A stretch of DNA of 58,795 nucleotides from an uncultured Aquimarina sp. (lineage in GTDB: Bacteria; Bacteroidota; Bacteroidia; Flavobacteriales; Flavobacteriaceae). Of this stretch, positions 8,465 through 18,167 are shown in pieces (within the stretch, counting starts at the first letter, position 1; every line of letters starts with the position of its first letter). The stretch covers positions 1-58,795 of the forward strand of contig CANLRN010000020.1 in the NCBI GenBank assembly GCA_947493495.1, read 5' to 3'. The notes below the pieces were generated by a model. The model saw only the letters and a list, made by a program, of their open reading frames with translations, was not told the DNA's origin and searched no databases. The translations under genes and the position numbers were made by a program.

Positions 8465-11422
8465 TCAGCGCTTTATAAAACTAATGCTCTGTTTCTCCTT
8501 GCCCGAAATAAAAACATTCAAAAAGTAAACCCCTGCCTCCAATGATGAAACATCAATATCTGAACTGCCTTTTAGACTGTCCATAAAAATACCCGCTATA
8601 TTGTAAACTTCTATGATTGCTCCATTCGGTATATTGCCCAAATGCAATACCTCACTTGCAGGGTTAGGGTACACAAAAATAGAGGCATCCCGAGGTCTCT
8701 CCTCTTCCTCTTCGGTAACGGTAAGATTAAGAAGTCGACTAGTTAAACTGGCTCCCGTATTCCCAGTTAACTGTGGCCTATCCGATGCGTTCGCAGCTTC
8801 AAACGAATGGTAGCTCACAAAAGCGTTATTACCACTGCTTATTCCACTGCCCAAACGAAAATTAATGGTCTGTTGACCGTTTGAGAGTGCTTGGTTGACC
8901 TCGTCCGTGACGTTAAAACTGACCGTTCCCCCTGGATTGGGTACGCTTGATGAGGTGATAAAGCCGTTAGTGTCGGGCTTATTGTCATAGTTCAAGCTGG
9001 TATCGCTCCAAGTATTGTCATTTACCAAGTGTAATGTGGCCCGCGATCCTGAAATATTTCTGCTTCTTACGGTGAACCTAACACTTGCTGTAGATACGCT
9101 ATTACCGAACCCGGATAGGTTAAACCTTATGTATGAAAAACGATTAAATCCTGTAGAACTTTGGCTTTTGGTTGCCAAAAAGTTCTGGTTGGCGTAATTA
9201 ACCCCAGAATGGACACCGTCCCTAACATAGGAATCAATATTAGTATTAGTGGAACCAGAGATTCCTGTTGCGCTTATTGTCGGTCTATTGTCAGCATTTG
9301 TCGCCTCAAAAGAATGATAGCTTACAAGGGCGTCGTTGCCACTACTTATTCCACTGCCCAAGCGGAAGTTGATGGTTTGTTGACCGTTTGAAAGCGCTTG
9401 ATTGACCTCGTCTGTGATATCAAAGCTAACCGTTCTGCCTGGGCTGGGTACGCTTGATGAGGTGATAAAGCCGTTGGTGTCGGGTTTATTGTCATAGTTT
9501 AAGCTGGTATCGTTCCAAATATTGTCATTTACCAAATGTAATGTAGCCCGAGATCCTGGAATATTTCTGCTTCTTACGGTGAACCTAACACTTGCCGTAG
9601 CTACGCTATTACCAAACTCAGACAAGTTGAACCTTATGTATGAAAAACGATTGAATCCCGCAGAACTCTGGCTCTTGGTCGCCAAAAAGTTCTCGTTGGC
9701 GTAATTGGTCCCTGAGTGGATACCGTCCCTAACATAGGAGTCGATGTTATTGGATACTACAGCAGGGGTAGAATTTAAACTACCCTCTCCCTGCCACGCT
9801 TCTAAAGCATCATAAATGGTACCGTTTTGTTGCTCTTGAGTTGCTATATTATCCACGGCCGCGGGTCCTAATCTATCTTCAAGTTGTTGTAGGTATAGGC
9901 TCCGTGGCCGTACCGCCGTCCCAAAAGATTCAAAAAGACCGTTCCCACTTCTACGGGGACCTACGGCACCAATGGCCCAGTTCCTGCCACCTTGGGGGCT
10001 CGCTACAATGTAACGTCCTCCGCTGCCCGTGTTAACGTTGTCAGTAGATGAAACATTGTTCCATAACATCTGGGCATTACCAACCCAGCCATGGCCGGTG
10101 CCCAGCCAGCCTCGGTTGCGCACATTAATCTCACCTCCCTGTATGTTGTCATAAAGGGAACCTACGGCCCAACGGTGATGAGGGCCTATATCTGAATTTG
10201 TTTCTTCGGCAAAGGAGTCCAACCAAACATTGGGTCCCGTGGTCCTACTATTGGTCACAAAATCATGCCTCCCCGCTCTAGTATAGCATCTTTGAAAGAG
10301 GGTGCCAAGCGCCCTGTTTATCCAAAAGGAATACCTGCGCCCTCCAGTGATCCTAGATTTGTGGTCGATGGCCGCGCACTCTTCAATGGTATTGAACTTT
10401 GAAAAACCACTTAAGCCAACGCATCCATAAGCGATGTACTGCGCGGTAACCTGCCTTACCCAACTGTTCTCCACATTGGTAAGGTTTACAGCCGTCCATG
10501 CGTGATTTTCATCTGTATTTGAAGAAAATACAGATTCTACCCTTAGATTCTCAACGCCACAGTTGGTAATCCTTCCTGTTTCCGTAACTTTAGATACTTC
10601 TCCACCACCGTAAAGGTTCTCCATGACATCCATTATGGGAATGTCTATGGTGATGGTATTGTTACTAATGGCGGTAATGATACGCTCGTGCTTCATAACA
10701 TATTCCTCGGGCGTCCAACCCTCACAGGTACGACCTGCCGGGGCAGAATCGCAAAGCGAACTCTGGTCCATGCCTATATCGTTGATCCAACGTTGGTTGG
10801 GCGTTCTTTTGACGGATATCACATCACCCACTGAAAAGGTAGAGGCATTGGCAATGTTGAAACTAGTAGACCCTAGGGGCACATAAGAGGTAGTGATGCG
10901 CTGTGTGGTGGAGGCATCCTCGATTATGGGATCTGATGTGTTTTCAGTATTTCCCCGCAATCGTATAAAATCATGTCGGGATCTTCTTGTGGCGCGTAGT
11001 ACGGTACCATCCAAACCTTGTCCCTCTCCACGAAGGACCACACCGCTAGTGTTGATTAACAGGGAATTGCTCACTTCATAGAGTCCTGCAGTAAGTAAGA
11101 TGGCTCCCCTAAAACCGTTCGCGTCCAAGGGAAGGGCACTTACTTCATCTATAGCTTGTTGGATCGCTGCAAGCCGATCACCCGATGCAGGGGAAAGAGT
11201 ACGCACTACCGAAACATTAGGCAATGCCACGCCTCCACCCATGTATCCTGCATGGGAATAATCAGGAATAATATTAACCTCATTGGATTGACCTTGCATA
11301 GCAAAAGTCGTATAATCCAAACGGCCATCACTGCCAATAGATACCAAAGAACTCTCTTGGGCGGAGAGCGTAATAGATACTATAAAAAACATTAAAAATC
11401 GTAAGAGGATTATTTTTTTCAT
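8465..11422 (-). CDS. Secreted beta-helix enzyme with two DNRLRE/CBM96-like modules and T9SS tail
   Basis: Large exported protein, probably a polysaccharide lyase or other beta-helix carbohydrate enzyme. A signal peptide (about 1-21, ending SITLSAQ) is followed by a pectate-lyase-like right-handed beta-helix (about 45-540) that opens with a block resembling secreted pectate-lyase-like proteins (AIQQAIDEVSALP, GAILLTAGLYEVS). Two DNRLRE-type modules follow at about 557-720 and 729-890, each starting NIDSYVRDG(I/V)HSG; related modules are classed as CBM96, some of which bind alginate. The C-terminus has FVYPNPASEVLHL and the features of a T9SS sorting domain. A LacI-type operator lies about 20 bp upstream. 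The catalytic residues and polymer are unknown. The modules resemble those of the gene at 11777 even at the DNA level. Confidence 0.8.
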   Translation of the reverse strand: MKKIILLRFLMFFIVSITLSAQESSLVSIGSDGRLDYTTFAMQGQSNEVNIIPDYSHAGYMGGGVALPNVSVVRTLSPASGDRLAAIQQAIDEVSALPLDANGFRGAILLTAGLYEVSNSLLINTSGVVLRGEGQGLDGTVLRATRRSRHDFIRLRGNTENTSDPIIEDASTTQRITTSYVPLGSTSFNIANASTFSVGDVISVKRTPNQRWINDIGMDQSSLCDSAPAGRTCEGWTPEEYVMKHERIITAISNNTITIDIPIMDVMENLYGGGEVSKVTETGRITNCGVENLRVESVFSSNTDENHAWTAVNLTNVENSWVRQVTAQYIAYGCVGLSGFSKFNTIEECAAIDHKSRITGGRRYSFWINRALGTLFQRCYTRAGRHDFVTNSRTTGPNVWLDSFAEETNSDIGPHHRWAVGSLYDNIQGGEINVRNRGWLGTGHGWVGNAQMLWNNVSSTDNVNTGSGGRYIVASPQGGRNWAIGAVGPRRSGNGLFESFGTAVRPRSLYLQQLEDRLGPAAVDNIATQEQQNGTIYDALEAWQGEGSLNSTPAVVSNNIDSYVRDGIHSGTNYANENFLATKSQSSAGFNRFSYIRFNLSEFGNSVATASVRFTVRSRNIPGSRATLHLVNDNIWNDTSLNYDNKPDTNGFITSSSVPSPGRTVSFDITDEVNQALSNGQQTINFRLGSGISSGNDALVSYHSFEATNADNRPTISATGISGSTNTNIDSYVRDGVHSGVNYANQNFLATKSQSSTGFNRFSYIRFNLSGFGNSVSTASVRFTVRSRNISGSRATLHLVNDNTWSDTSLNYDNKPDTNGFITSSSVPNPGGTVSFNVTDEVNQALSNGQQTINFRLGSGISSGNNAFVSYHSFEAANASDRPQLTGNTGASLTSRLLNLTVTEEEEERPRDASIFVYPNPASEVLHLGNIPNGAIIEVYNIAGIFMDSLKGSSDIDVSSLEAGVYFLNVFISGKEKQSISFIKR

Positions 11423-11438
11423 AATAAATAATTTTTAA

Positions 11439-11453
11439 ACAATCGTTTGTGTA
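11439..11453. promoter_or_regulatory. LacI-type operator and probable promoter of the gene at 11422
   Basis: ACAATCGTTTGTGT carries a near-perfect palindrome with the same central CG as the sites at 5853, 22124 and 24081. On the minus strand a Bacteroidota-type promoter is visible just upstream: TTG, 18 bp, then TATATTTT (consensus TTG and TAnnTTTG). The operator lies about 8 bp downstream of that -7 element and about 20 bp before the start codon, a position suited to repression. The remaining bases up to 11686 show no gene. Confidence 0.65.
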
Positions 11454-11686
11454 AAAATATATCTTAATTTAAGGATAATCAAAGAAAATAGCATAAAAAT
11501 TATATTTTTATGTAGGAATATTTAAACTAAAAGCTCGTATACTCCCTTATTATTCATTTGAAAAGATTGATGTGTTTGTAAGGAGTTCTCTATGGGTGCG
11601 TAAAATAATTTAAAAGAATCCTTAGCTCACTGCTCTAAAAAACGTTTATGCAGTTCTTGGAGCTTCTCAGGATTATTTTTCCACTT

Positions 11687-11719
11687 TAAAAAAACCTTTG
11701 AAGCTAACTTCAAAGGTTT
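11687..11719 (-). terminator. Rho-independent terminator after the heparinase-like gene
   Basis: AAACCTTTGAAG at 11692-11703 pairs perfectly with CTTCAAAGGTTT at 11708-11719 around a 4-nt loop. On the minus strand the stem is followed by a run of seven T (A run at 11688-11694). It ends transcription of the gene that stops at 11777. Confidence 0.85.
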
Positions 11720-11776
11720 AATTTATTTAATAACTGTCAATCTATTTTAGGACGACTCAGCTATACCAATCCAACA

Positions 11777-14700
11777 TTATCGTTTTATTAAACTAATAAC
11801 CTGTTTTTCCTTGCCCGGAATGGAAATACGCAAAAAGTAAATCCCCGTTTGCAATGATGAAACATCAATATCAGAATTTCCTTTTTGACTGTTTATCATA
11901 ATACCTACGGTATTGTAGATTTCAATACTAGCTCCATTAGGCAGATTAGTCAAATGCAATACATCACTTACTGGGTTCGGGTAAGCAACAACAATAGTGG
12001 TCTCCTGTGGCTCTTTTTCTTGAGCAAGAGTACTTCTCGTTACACTGGTACCGTTATTTGTTGTTAACTGTGGCCTGTAAGAAGCATTCGTTGCCTCTAG
12101 CGAATGATACCTCACATACGCATCGTTACCATTGCCAACAGCACTCCCTAAACGGAAATTAATGGTTCGTTGACCTCTAGATAGTGCTTGATTCACTTCG
12201 TCTGTAACATCAAAGGTGACGCGTCCTCCTGCTGCGGGCACGCTTGATGATATGATATAGCCGTTAGAGCCGGGCATATTCCCATAGGTCAAGCTAGTAT
12301 CTTTCCAAGTATTGTCATTTACCAAATGAAGTACAGCCCTTGATCCTTCTTTATCTCTAATACTTACCGTAAAACCAACATTTGCTCTAGTAACTCTGTT
12401 ACCGAATCTGGATATATCGAAACGTATAAACGCTTGACGCATAAACCCTGAGTTGGTCTGGCTTTTGGTCTCTAGAAAATTCTGATTGGAATAATTAGTC
12501 CCAGAATGAGATCCATCTCTCACATAAGAATCCATGTTAATAGATTGGGTAATTCCTGTTGCATTTATTATAGGTCTATCGGAAGCATTCGCAGCTTCAA
12601 ATGAATGGTAAGTCACGTAAGCATCGTTACCATTGCTAATAGCACTCCCTAAACGAAAATTGATGGTCTGCTGACCTCTAGATAGTGCTTGATTTACTTG
12701 ATCTGTAACATCAAAACTGACCGTTCCTCCTGGTGTGGGCACGCTTGATGATATGATATAGCCGTTGGTACCAGGCATATTCCCATAGTTCAAGCTAGTA
12801 TCGTTCCAGGTATTGTTATTTACCAAGTGTAGTGTAGCCCGCGATCCTGAAATATTTCTGCTTCTTACAGTGAACCTAACATTTGCCGTAGATACGCTGT
12901 TACCGAACTCAGACAGATCAAACCTTATATATGAAAAACGATTAAATCCTTCAGAACTCTGGCTTTTGGTCGCCAGAAAGTTATCGTTGGCGTAATTGGT
13001 TCTGGAATGGACACCGTCCCTAACATAGGAATCGATGTTATTGTTGTTCATAGGAATTATGCCTATTCTTGGTCTATCTGCAGTGTTACTAGCTTCTAAA
13101 GAATGGTAGGTTACATAGGCATCATTACCACTACTGTCATCGCTACTTAAACGGAAGTTAATGGTCTTTTGGCCATTTAAAATAGCTTGATTAACCTCAT
13201 CCGTAATATCAAAACCGATGCTCTGTCCAGCATCTGGTATACTCCTTGATGCGATAAAGTCATTGGTGTTCGGTTTATTATCAAAGGTCAAATTAGTGTC
13301 CGTCCACGTATTGTTATTTACTAAATGCAAACTGGCAATAGACCCTGGTTTATCCTTAAACCGTACCGTAAACCTAGCACTTGCATGCAATACACTAGCG
13401 CTTAAATTGGATATATCGTATCTAATAAAAGCCTGACGCTGAAATCCTAAATTCGTCTGGCTTTTGTTTTCCAGATAGTTCTGGTTCGAATAATTTGTCC
13501 CTGAATGTTCTCCATCCCTAACATACGAATCGATTGCACCTTCAATGACAATACCATAATCGGGCTCACCCAAGACTAGCTCCACACTATGTTTTCCTGA
13601 TGGTATAGCAACTTGAACGGAAGACCCAGTCGCAGCCAAAGGAGCTGCTATAACTCCATCAATTCTAACCCCATTGATGTTAGATTTAAAGAAGGTCACA
13701 TTTGCATTTGCAAAAGCATTGATATTCCCGGAGGTATCTTCCATGACCACACTAATTGGATTACTTGATAAAAACCCATATGTGCCATTTTGCGTATCTA
13801 AAAATGAGGTCCCATTAGTTGACGTATATGTCGTTGTAACACCTGAAAGCTTACGGAAAAAAGTAGAGTTCGCTTTGAATTCAATTGTACCATTATAGGT
13901 ATTGTCTGTACCATTAGATGCACCTATATAAGTATCAACAAGGTTGGAATTATGCGAGATTTCTACACCTTTAAATCCTGAACCTGAAATTTCAGTAAAA
14001 TTGGGTTTGCGATGCGTAGCATCTTCGGGAAAGATAACTGTTGTTGCTCGCACATAACCATCTGATCCTGTTTGGTATGTTGCTTGAACATTGTCTGTCT
14101 CAAGTGAACCAAGAATAAAATCAGCCTTAAAGGATTCAATCACATTAACTTCTGTAGGTTGCGACGGGAAAAATAAATTGACACGCTCACTACCATCACT
14201 ACCGTCTTTATTCACGAATGCTGTTGCTGGAGCTCTATATTCTTTATTATTCGAAATAGTATTGGTCTGCCCACGTAGCGCGTTTGTTTGAAAATTGATT
14301 TTGACACTTTCTGAAGCTACATCAGGTTGAATTTCATCAAATACTACGAAGTAACCATTAGATTGGCCTGGTATAGGATGTATAAAGTGTAAGGTTCTTT
14401 CGTGGCTACCGTTTCCTAAGGCTCGCCCTGCATCTGTGGTTCCAAATTCGATTGAATTCCCAACAATACCATCAACCAAACCATTACCATATCGTCTTGA
14501 ATGACTCATTCTATTTCCAATGAGTACCGTGTTTTGAAGTCGAGCTCTGAACCATCGTCCGCCATCTGGAGCAAAACCAGGATAGTTAAATCCAGTACCA
14601 CTGGCTCGCGTATATCTCACACCTGCATTGGCAATCATATGCTGACCATACGCACAAATATCAAATGAATTGACGTCTTCAGCATCATGACCAATTTCGT

Positions 14701-15820
14701 CTACATTTGGATTGTCTCTTTTAAGACTATAGAGGACACCTTGCAAAGCTTCCTTTGTATTAGTCTTATCCCATAATGCTGCGCCAGATTTTTCTTTCAG
14801 CATAGAGGTTGGCATAATCGGAGTAGACTCATTAATACTTTTTAATATATAAATAAAAGAGTTTGTATGGTTAGAACTAGAAGGCTGAATGGAACCCGTA
14901 TGCCATTTTGCTAAACTACCTGCACGAGAGCCATATTTTTCTGCATAAAATAAAGGGGAAGACCTATGAAGTATATTTGTTGAATGACCTGTATCACCAA
15001 ATTTAGTAAATCCGCCAAAAGGAGTGAATGCAAAAGTTGTGGCCCACTCAAAAATGCCTTGTATTCTCGAATCATTATAATAGCTACCAATATTTGCAAA
15101 TTCCATGACATTAATGATATGAGCTTTTGGCATTCTAGTATCTAGCATTCTTGCATGGATATAACCTGGTGATTGTTGCCATGAGCCATCATTACCTAAT
15201 TGTCTTCCGAACAGGTCATTATCATATCGATTTTTCCATGTTGCGATATCATTTGAATCGTTTCTATAAATAGCGTGTAGTAGGTTGATACCAATGTGGG
15301 CCAACTTCCAAGGCGCTGTATTGTTTTCATAGAATTCCGCCATCGCAGCAATATCTGCTTCTGCAGCTAATAATTGATTATTGGTCAAATCATTGTAAAT
15401 AATATCTAACGCAATAATGCTATTAAATAATACATTGGAAGAAAACACATAATTTCTATGCACACGATTATCTAAATATTGAACTTGATCAGGCAAACGA
15501 TCAATTATAGACAACAGCTTGTTTTTGTATTGTGCTCGAAGACCAGCATTTTCTTCAAGAATATATGCCAAAGTGTTGTAATGAATAGTTTGGGCAAAAG
15601 ATCCCCAATCCGCATCGGTTACATTACTATCCCACATATCGAATGCGGCATCTTTAATAGATGTAAAGGGCTCTCTGTTTCCTGCAAATTTTTGACGCAA
15701 CTCAGGATACATGTCTTCTGTAACTATAAGGAATGGATGTGTTTGGGAATTACCCTGAGCGAAGAGCGAAACCGACAGGAATAGAAGCATAATAAAAGGC
15801 AAATTGTTTATGTGTTTCAT
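11777..15820 (-). CDS. Secreted heparinase II/III-like polysaccharide lyase with three DNRLRE/CBM96-like modules
   Basis: Exported 1347-residue enzyme, probably a uronate polysaccharide lyase. The signal peptide is about 1-21 (LFLSVSLFAQG). An all-alpha toroid follows (about 30-420; blocks FGGFTKFGDTGHS and HIGINLLHAIYRN), then a heparinase II/III-type beta-sandwich (about 420-760; blocks DAEDVNSFDICAYGQHMIA and HERTLHFIHPIPGQ). The H-D and Y-rich blocks fit an alginate/heparin lyase-like active site, but I cannot assign residues. Three DNRLRE modules lie at about 760-920, 927-1085 and 1093-1250, followed by a T9SS tail (VAYPNPVSDVLHL). No LacI-type palindrome is seen upstream; a 21-bp-period tandem repeat at 15925-15965 may be its control site. 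The polymer is not identifiable from sequence. Confidence 0.8.
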   Translation of the reverse strand: MKHINNLPFIMLLFLSVSLFAQGNSQTHPFLIVTEDMYPELRQKFAGNREPFTSIKDAAFDMWDSNVTDADWGSFAQTIHYNTLAYILEENAGLRAQYKNKLLSIIDRLPDQVQYLDNRVHRNYVFSSNVLFNSIIALDIIYNDLTNNQLLAAEADIAAMAEFYENNTAPWKLAHIGINLLHAIYRNDSNDIATWKNRYDNDLFGRQLGNDGSWQQSPGYIHARMLDTRMPKAHIINVMEFANIGSYYNDSRIQGIFEWATTFAFTPFGGFTKFGDTGHSTNILHRSSPLFYAEKYGSRAGSLAKWHTGSIQPSSSNHTNSFIYILKSINESTPIMPTSMLKEKSGAALWDKTNTKEALQGVLYSLKRDNPNVDEIGHDAEDVNSFDICAYGQHMIANAGVRYTRASGTGFNYPGFAPDGGRWFRARLQNTVLIGNRMSHSRRYGNGLVDGIVGNSIEFGTTDAGRALGNGSHERTLHFIHPIPGQSNGYFVVFDEIQPDVASESVKINFQTNALRGQTNTISNNKEYRAPATAFVNKDGSDGSERVNLFFPSQPTEVNVIESFKADFILGSLETDNVQATYQTGSDGYVRATTVIFPEDATHRKPNFTEISGSGFKGVEISHNSNLVDTYIGASNGTDNTYNGTIEFKANSTFFRKLSGVTTTYTSTNGTSFLDTQNGTYGFLSSNPISVVMEDTSGNINAFANANVTFFKSNINGVRIDGVIAAPLAATGSSVQVAIPSGKHSVELVLGEPDYGIVIEGAIDSYVRDGEHSGTNYSNQNYLENKSQTNLGFQRQAFIRYDISNLSASVLHASARFTVRFKDKPGSIASLHLVNNNTWTDTNLTFDNKPNTNDFIASRSIPDAGQSIGFDITDEVNQAILNGQKTINFRLSSDDSSGNDAYVTYHSLEASNTADRPRIGIIPMNNNNIDSYVRDGVHSRTNYANDNFLATKSQSSEGFNRFSYIRFDLSEFGNSVSTANVRFTVRSRNISGSRATLHLVNNNTWNDTSLNYGNMPGTNGYIISSSVPTPGGTVSFDVTDQVNQALSRGQQTINFRLGSAISNGNDAYVTYHSFEAANASDRPIINATGITQSINMDSYVRDGSHSGTNYSNQNFLETKSQTNSGFMRQAFIRFDISRFGNRVTRANVGFTVSIRDKEGSRAVLHLVNDNTWKDTSLTYGNMPGSNGYIISSSVPAAGGRVTFDVTDEVNQALSRGQRTINFRLGSAVGNGNDAYVRYHSLEATNASYRPQLTTNNGTSVTRSTLAQEKEPQETTIVVAYPNPVSDVLHLTNLPNGASIEIYNTVGIMINSQKGNSDIDVSSLQTGIYFLRISIPGKEKQVISLIKR

Positions 15821-15924
15821 GTTAAGAAATTTTAAAAGATTAGTATTAAATTGTTTTTTGTTATTTTTTAATTGTTGTGTACAGCGAATAAGTGCAACTT
15901 ACTTATTTTTTAGGTCTTCAATAA

Positions 15925-15965
15925 GGGGCATATAATTAAACTTTAGGGTCATATAATCAAACTTT
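15925..15965. promoter_or_regulatory. Tandem 21-bp repeat upstream of the heparinase-like gene
   Basis: GGGCATATAATTAAACTTT is followed by GGGTCATATAATCAAACTTT with a 21-bp period, two helical turns. The pair lies about 105-145 bp upstream of the start at 15820, where a direct-repeat operator for an AraC-type or hybrid two-component regulator could be. No protein can be tied to it. Confidence 0.4.
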
Positions 15966-15984
15966 CTAATAGGTCTATCTAATA

Positions 15985-16455
15985 ATATTTGCGCTCCCAG
16001 ATTGGGTATCTAAAGCGGCGGTAACCAAACGTGAATCATCCAAACCCTTTACTTTCTTGGTCAAATTGGTAAAAACTGCAGCCTTGATTCACCTTCTGGA
16101 GTCTCATTGACGATGCTCCATAGAACTATAGCTGCTCTGTTCTTGTCCCTGGCCATATCTTCCAGTTGCTTCTCTGCGTTTTTATATGTAGCTTCATTAT
16201 CAAACAAAACCGTCCAGTATACGGGGATTTCAGACCATACCACGAGTCCCAATTTCTCGGTTTCTTTAACCATGTTTTTGTTATGGGGATAGTGCGTCAA
16301 TCGTATAAAGTTGCATCCCAATTCCTTGGTCCAAAGCAATATTTTACATTCTTCTTTTGTGGAAACCCTTCCGGTCTTAAAAGGTGCTTCTTCATGTATA
16401 CTTATTCCTTTAAGAAATGTTGGTTTACCGTTCAACAGAATTTTTGTCCCTAAAA
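15985..16455 (-). pseudogene. GH2 glycosidase remnant, truncated and frameshifted
   Basis: Only the middle of a GH2 TIM barrel survives. It reads GTKILLNGKPTFLKGISIH, then CNFIRLTHYPHNK and IVLWSIVNETPEGES, where the Glu of N-E is the usual GH2 acid/base. The frame breaks near 16075; the other frame continues with AVFTNLTKKVKGLDDSRLV and TAALDTQSGS to a stop near 15985. The N-terminal sandwich domains and the nucleophile region are gone. The 5' break near 16450 abuts an IS982 transposase remnant on the opposite strand. A glycosidase was therefore part of the ancestral PUL and was lost here. The surviving segment is not a working gene. Confidence 0.8.
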
Positions 16456-16830
16456 CAAGAACGATTTTTAGACAAGATATTTGGAAAACTATTTGCCGAT
16501 AAAGGGTAAGTAGGAAAGGACTTAGTCAAGTTACTTTTTATAGATGGAATACAGATGATTACACATATTAAAAATAATATGAGAAATTGTTTGATGACTA
16601 TATCCGACAAAATACTTCTTAGAAAACGTTCGGTAATCGAAACAGTAAATGATGAACTCAAAAATATCTGTCAAGTAGAACACTCAAGACACAGAAGTTT
16701 TGGAAATTTCCTTAACAATATCATATCAGGACTCATAGCATACAGTTTCTTACCTAAAAAACCACAAATCAAATTTCAAACACAAAATACTAACCAAATT
16801 TGCCTATTTTAAGAATCGAACTCAGGTTAT
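16456..16830 (+). mobile_element. IS982-family transposase remnant (3' part) with one IS end
   Basis: In one frame the DNA reads QERFLDKIFGKLFADKG, a TAA stop at 16507-16509 where a Tyr is expected, then VGKDLVKLLFIDG, IRK-like positions and KRSVIETVNDELKNICQVEH up to the stop at 16810-16812, matching the C-terminal half of IS982-family transposases (the E of the DDE triad lies in SVIETVNDE). TCGAACTCAGGTT at 16816-16828 is probably the terminal repeat, because it recurs at 55727-55739. The 5' half of the element is missing. The remnant adjoins the GH2 pseudogene, so the insertion or a later deletion destroyed that gene. Confidence 0.75.
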
Positions 16831-16931
16831 TAATAATGCGATATACAAACTAACCTGAAAGTATTTCATCTTTGTTATTCCATTTAATTTAAATCTATGT
16901 GTTTTTTATTATAGGTAATGTGTTCAACTAA

Positions 16932-18008
16932 TTAGTTGAACATCTTGGCAGAAATAGCTTGGTAAACTTCTTCGTTAATGGTAATCACTGCAGTATTTCG
17001 TTCTTTTTCTATGAGATTGTTATAGTTTTCGGTCTCATAATAGTACTTTACTTGCTCTTTTACCTCTTCTAAAGGGTAATAACTGAACTGTAAAGCTTTT
17101 TCAAGTTTAATAATATAGACCCCTTTTTGAGCCCTGATTATTTTATGCTCATTTAATTGCATCCTTTGGGCATTCTGTTTGATGATCTCATCTGGATTAT
17201 CTTCACCATATATTGGAACGGAATCATAAAAGATTCTTTGTTGATAGATTCCCGGGGGATATTTTTTTTCCAAACTTTTTTGAAGCGCTAAGCCATTGTC
17301 CAGCTCTTTCAAGATTTGATTTATTCTTTGATTTGATTTTTTGTAAGATTGTAGCTTATAATCAAATCCAAAAAGGCCTATTTCTATTTCCTCAGCGTAT
17401 GCGAACCTATCTTTTTTAATTTTTTCGTAGTACTGCTGTAACTCTAAATCATCACTCACAAACAGGGTCTTGACTACCTTGTCCTTAAGACGTATTTCTA
17501 GGTTGTTTAAGAGATAGTTATAGTAGTCATGAAGGTCTGTAAATACAGAACCATAAACTACAGAATCTTTATCGTGTGCTTCTTTTTTTTGTTGGTTATA
17601 GTCCTTCCATTGCGATTTGAATTTAGCAAAGCTAAACCCAGAAATCACATTATACCTTTGCGCTAAATCGTGAATCAATTTTGATTCAACGATCCGTTTA
17701 TTGGTTCGTTCTTTAATAAAGTCTATTGGTTTAATGCCATTATGTGGTGTTATCCAAAAACTAGGAGAGTTTTCAATGCCATATTCCTGATAAAAGTGAT
17801 TATAGGTCATGGCAATCTCTCTTTTTAGATGAAGTATATACTCTTCCTCCCTAACTTCAATACCATTGACGGCAATTATCGCATCATTGCTAAGCTTACT
17901 AGGCAAATTTTGCAATGGTACTCTACTATTTTGCTTTGCCAAAAAAAACAATATCAAGACTATTGCTATAAGACAAAAACCAAGAAAATAAGCTTTCTTT
18001 TTATGCAA
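16932..18008 (-). CDS. SurA/PrsA-like periplasmic foldase (peptidylprolyl isomerase-type)
   Basis: Membrane-anchored extracytoplasmic protein of 358 residues. One transmembrane helix lies at about 7-24; the rest is charged and helical, and the region from about 190 to 330 resembles a degenerate parvulin-type domain (ending RAQKGVYIIKLEKALQFSYYPLEEVKEQV, the typical late block of SurA/PrsA proteins). Such proteins help fold or isomerise secreted proteins. It follows the 1314-codon beta-helix gene by about 160 bp and is probably co-transcribed, so I infer a chaperone for the large T9SS-exported enzymes of this locus. Whether it has isomerase activity is unclear, since catalytic residues cannot be confirmed by eye. 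Confidence 0.6.
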   Translation of the reverse strand: MHKKKAYFLGFCLIAIVLILFFLAKQNSRVPLQNLPSKLSNDAIIAVNGIEVREEEYILHLKREIAMTYNHFYQEYGIENSPSFWITPHNGIKPIDFIKERTNKRIVESKLIHDLAQRYNVISGFSFAKFKSQWKDYNQQKKEAHDKDSVVYGSVFTDLHDYYNYLLNNLEIRLKDKVVKTLFVSDDLELQQYYEKIKKDRFAYAEEIEIGLFGFDYKLQSYKKSNQRINQILKELDNGLALQKSLEKKYPPGIYQQRIFYDSVPIYGEDNPDEIIKQNAQRMQLNEHKIIRAQKGVYIIKLEKALQFSYYPLEEVKEQVKYYYETENYNNLIEKERNTAVITINEEVYQAISAKMFN

Positions 18009-18167
18009 CTTTTGAATATTTACAATTAATTACTACTAAAAAATACTTGATTAGTTGATTACTATAGCTTATTCCACCTTCATTAACCACAATAAAGGCA
18101 GAATAAGCATCTATCAACTAAACAATTAATAATCACTATTGTTTTCTTGTAGCTGTTTATTCTTAAA

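Noticed and set aside
8700..13560. Regularly spaced repeats that could suggest a CRISPR array
   Set aside because: Repeat units are about 500 bp, in frame and encode DNRLRE modules; no short repeats with unique spacers occur.
16555..16812. Separate small gene downstream of the GH2 remnant
   Set aside because: It is the end of the IS982 transposase; the upstream part continues in the same frame past one stop codon.
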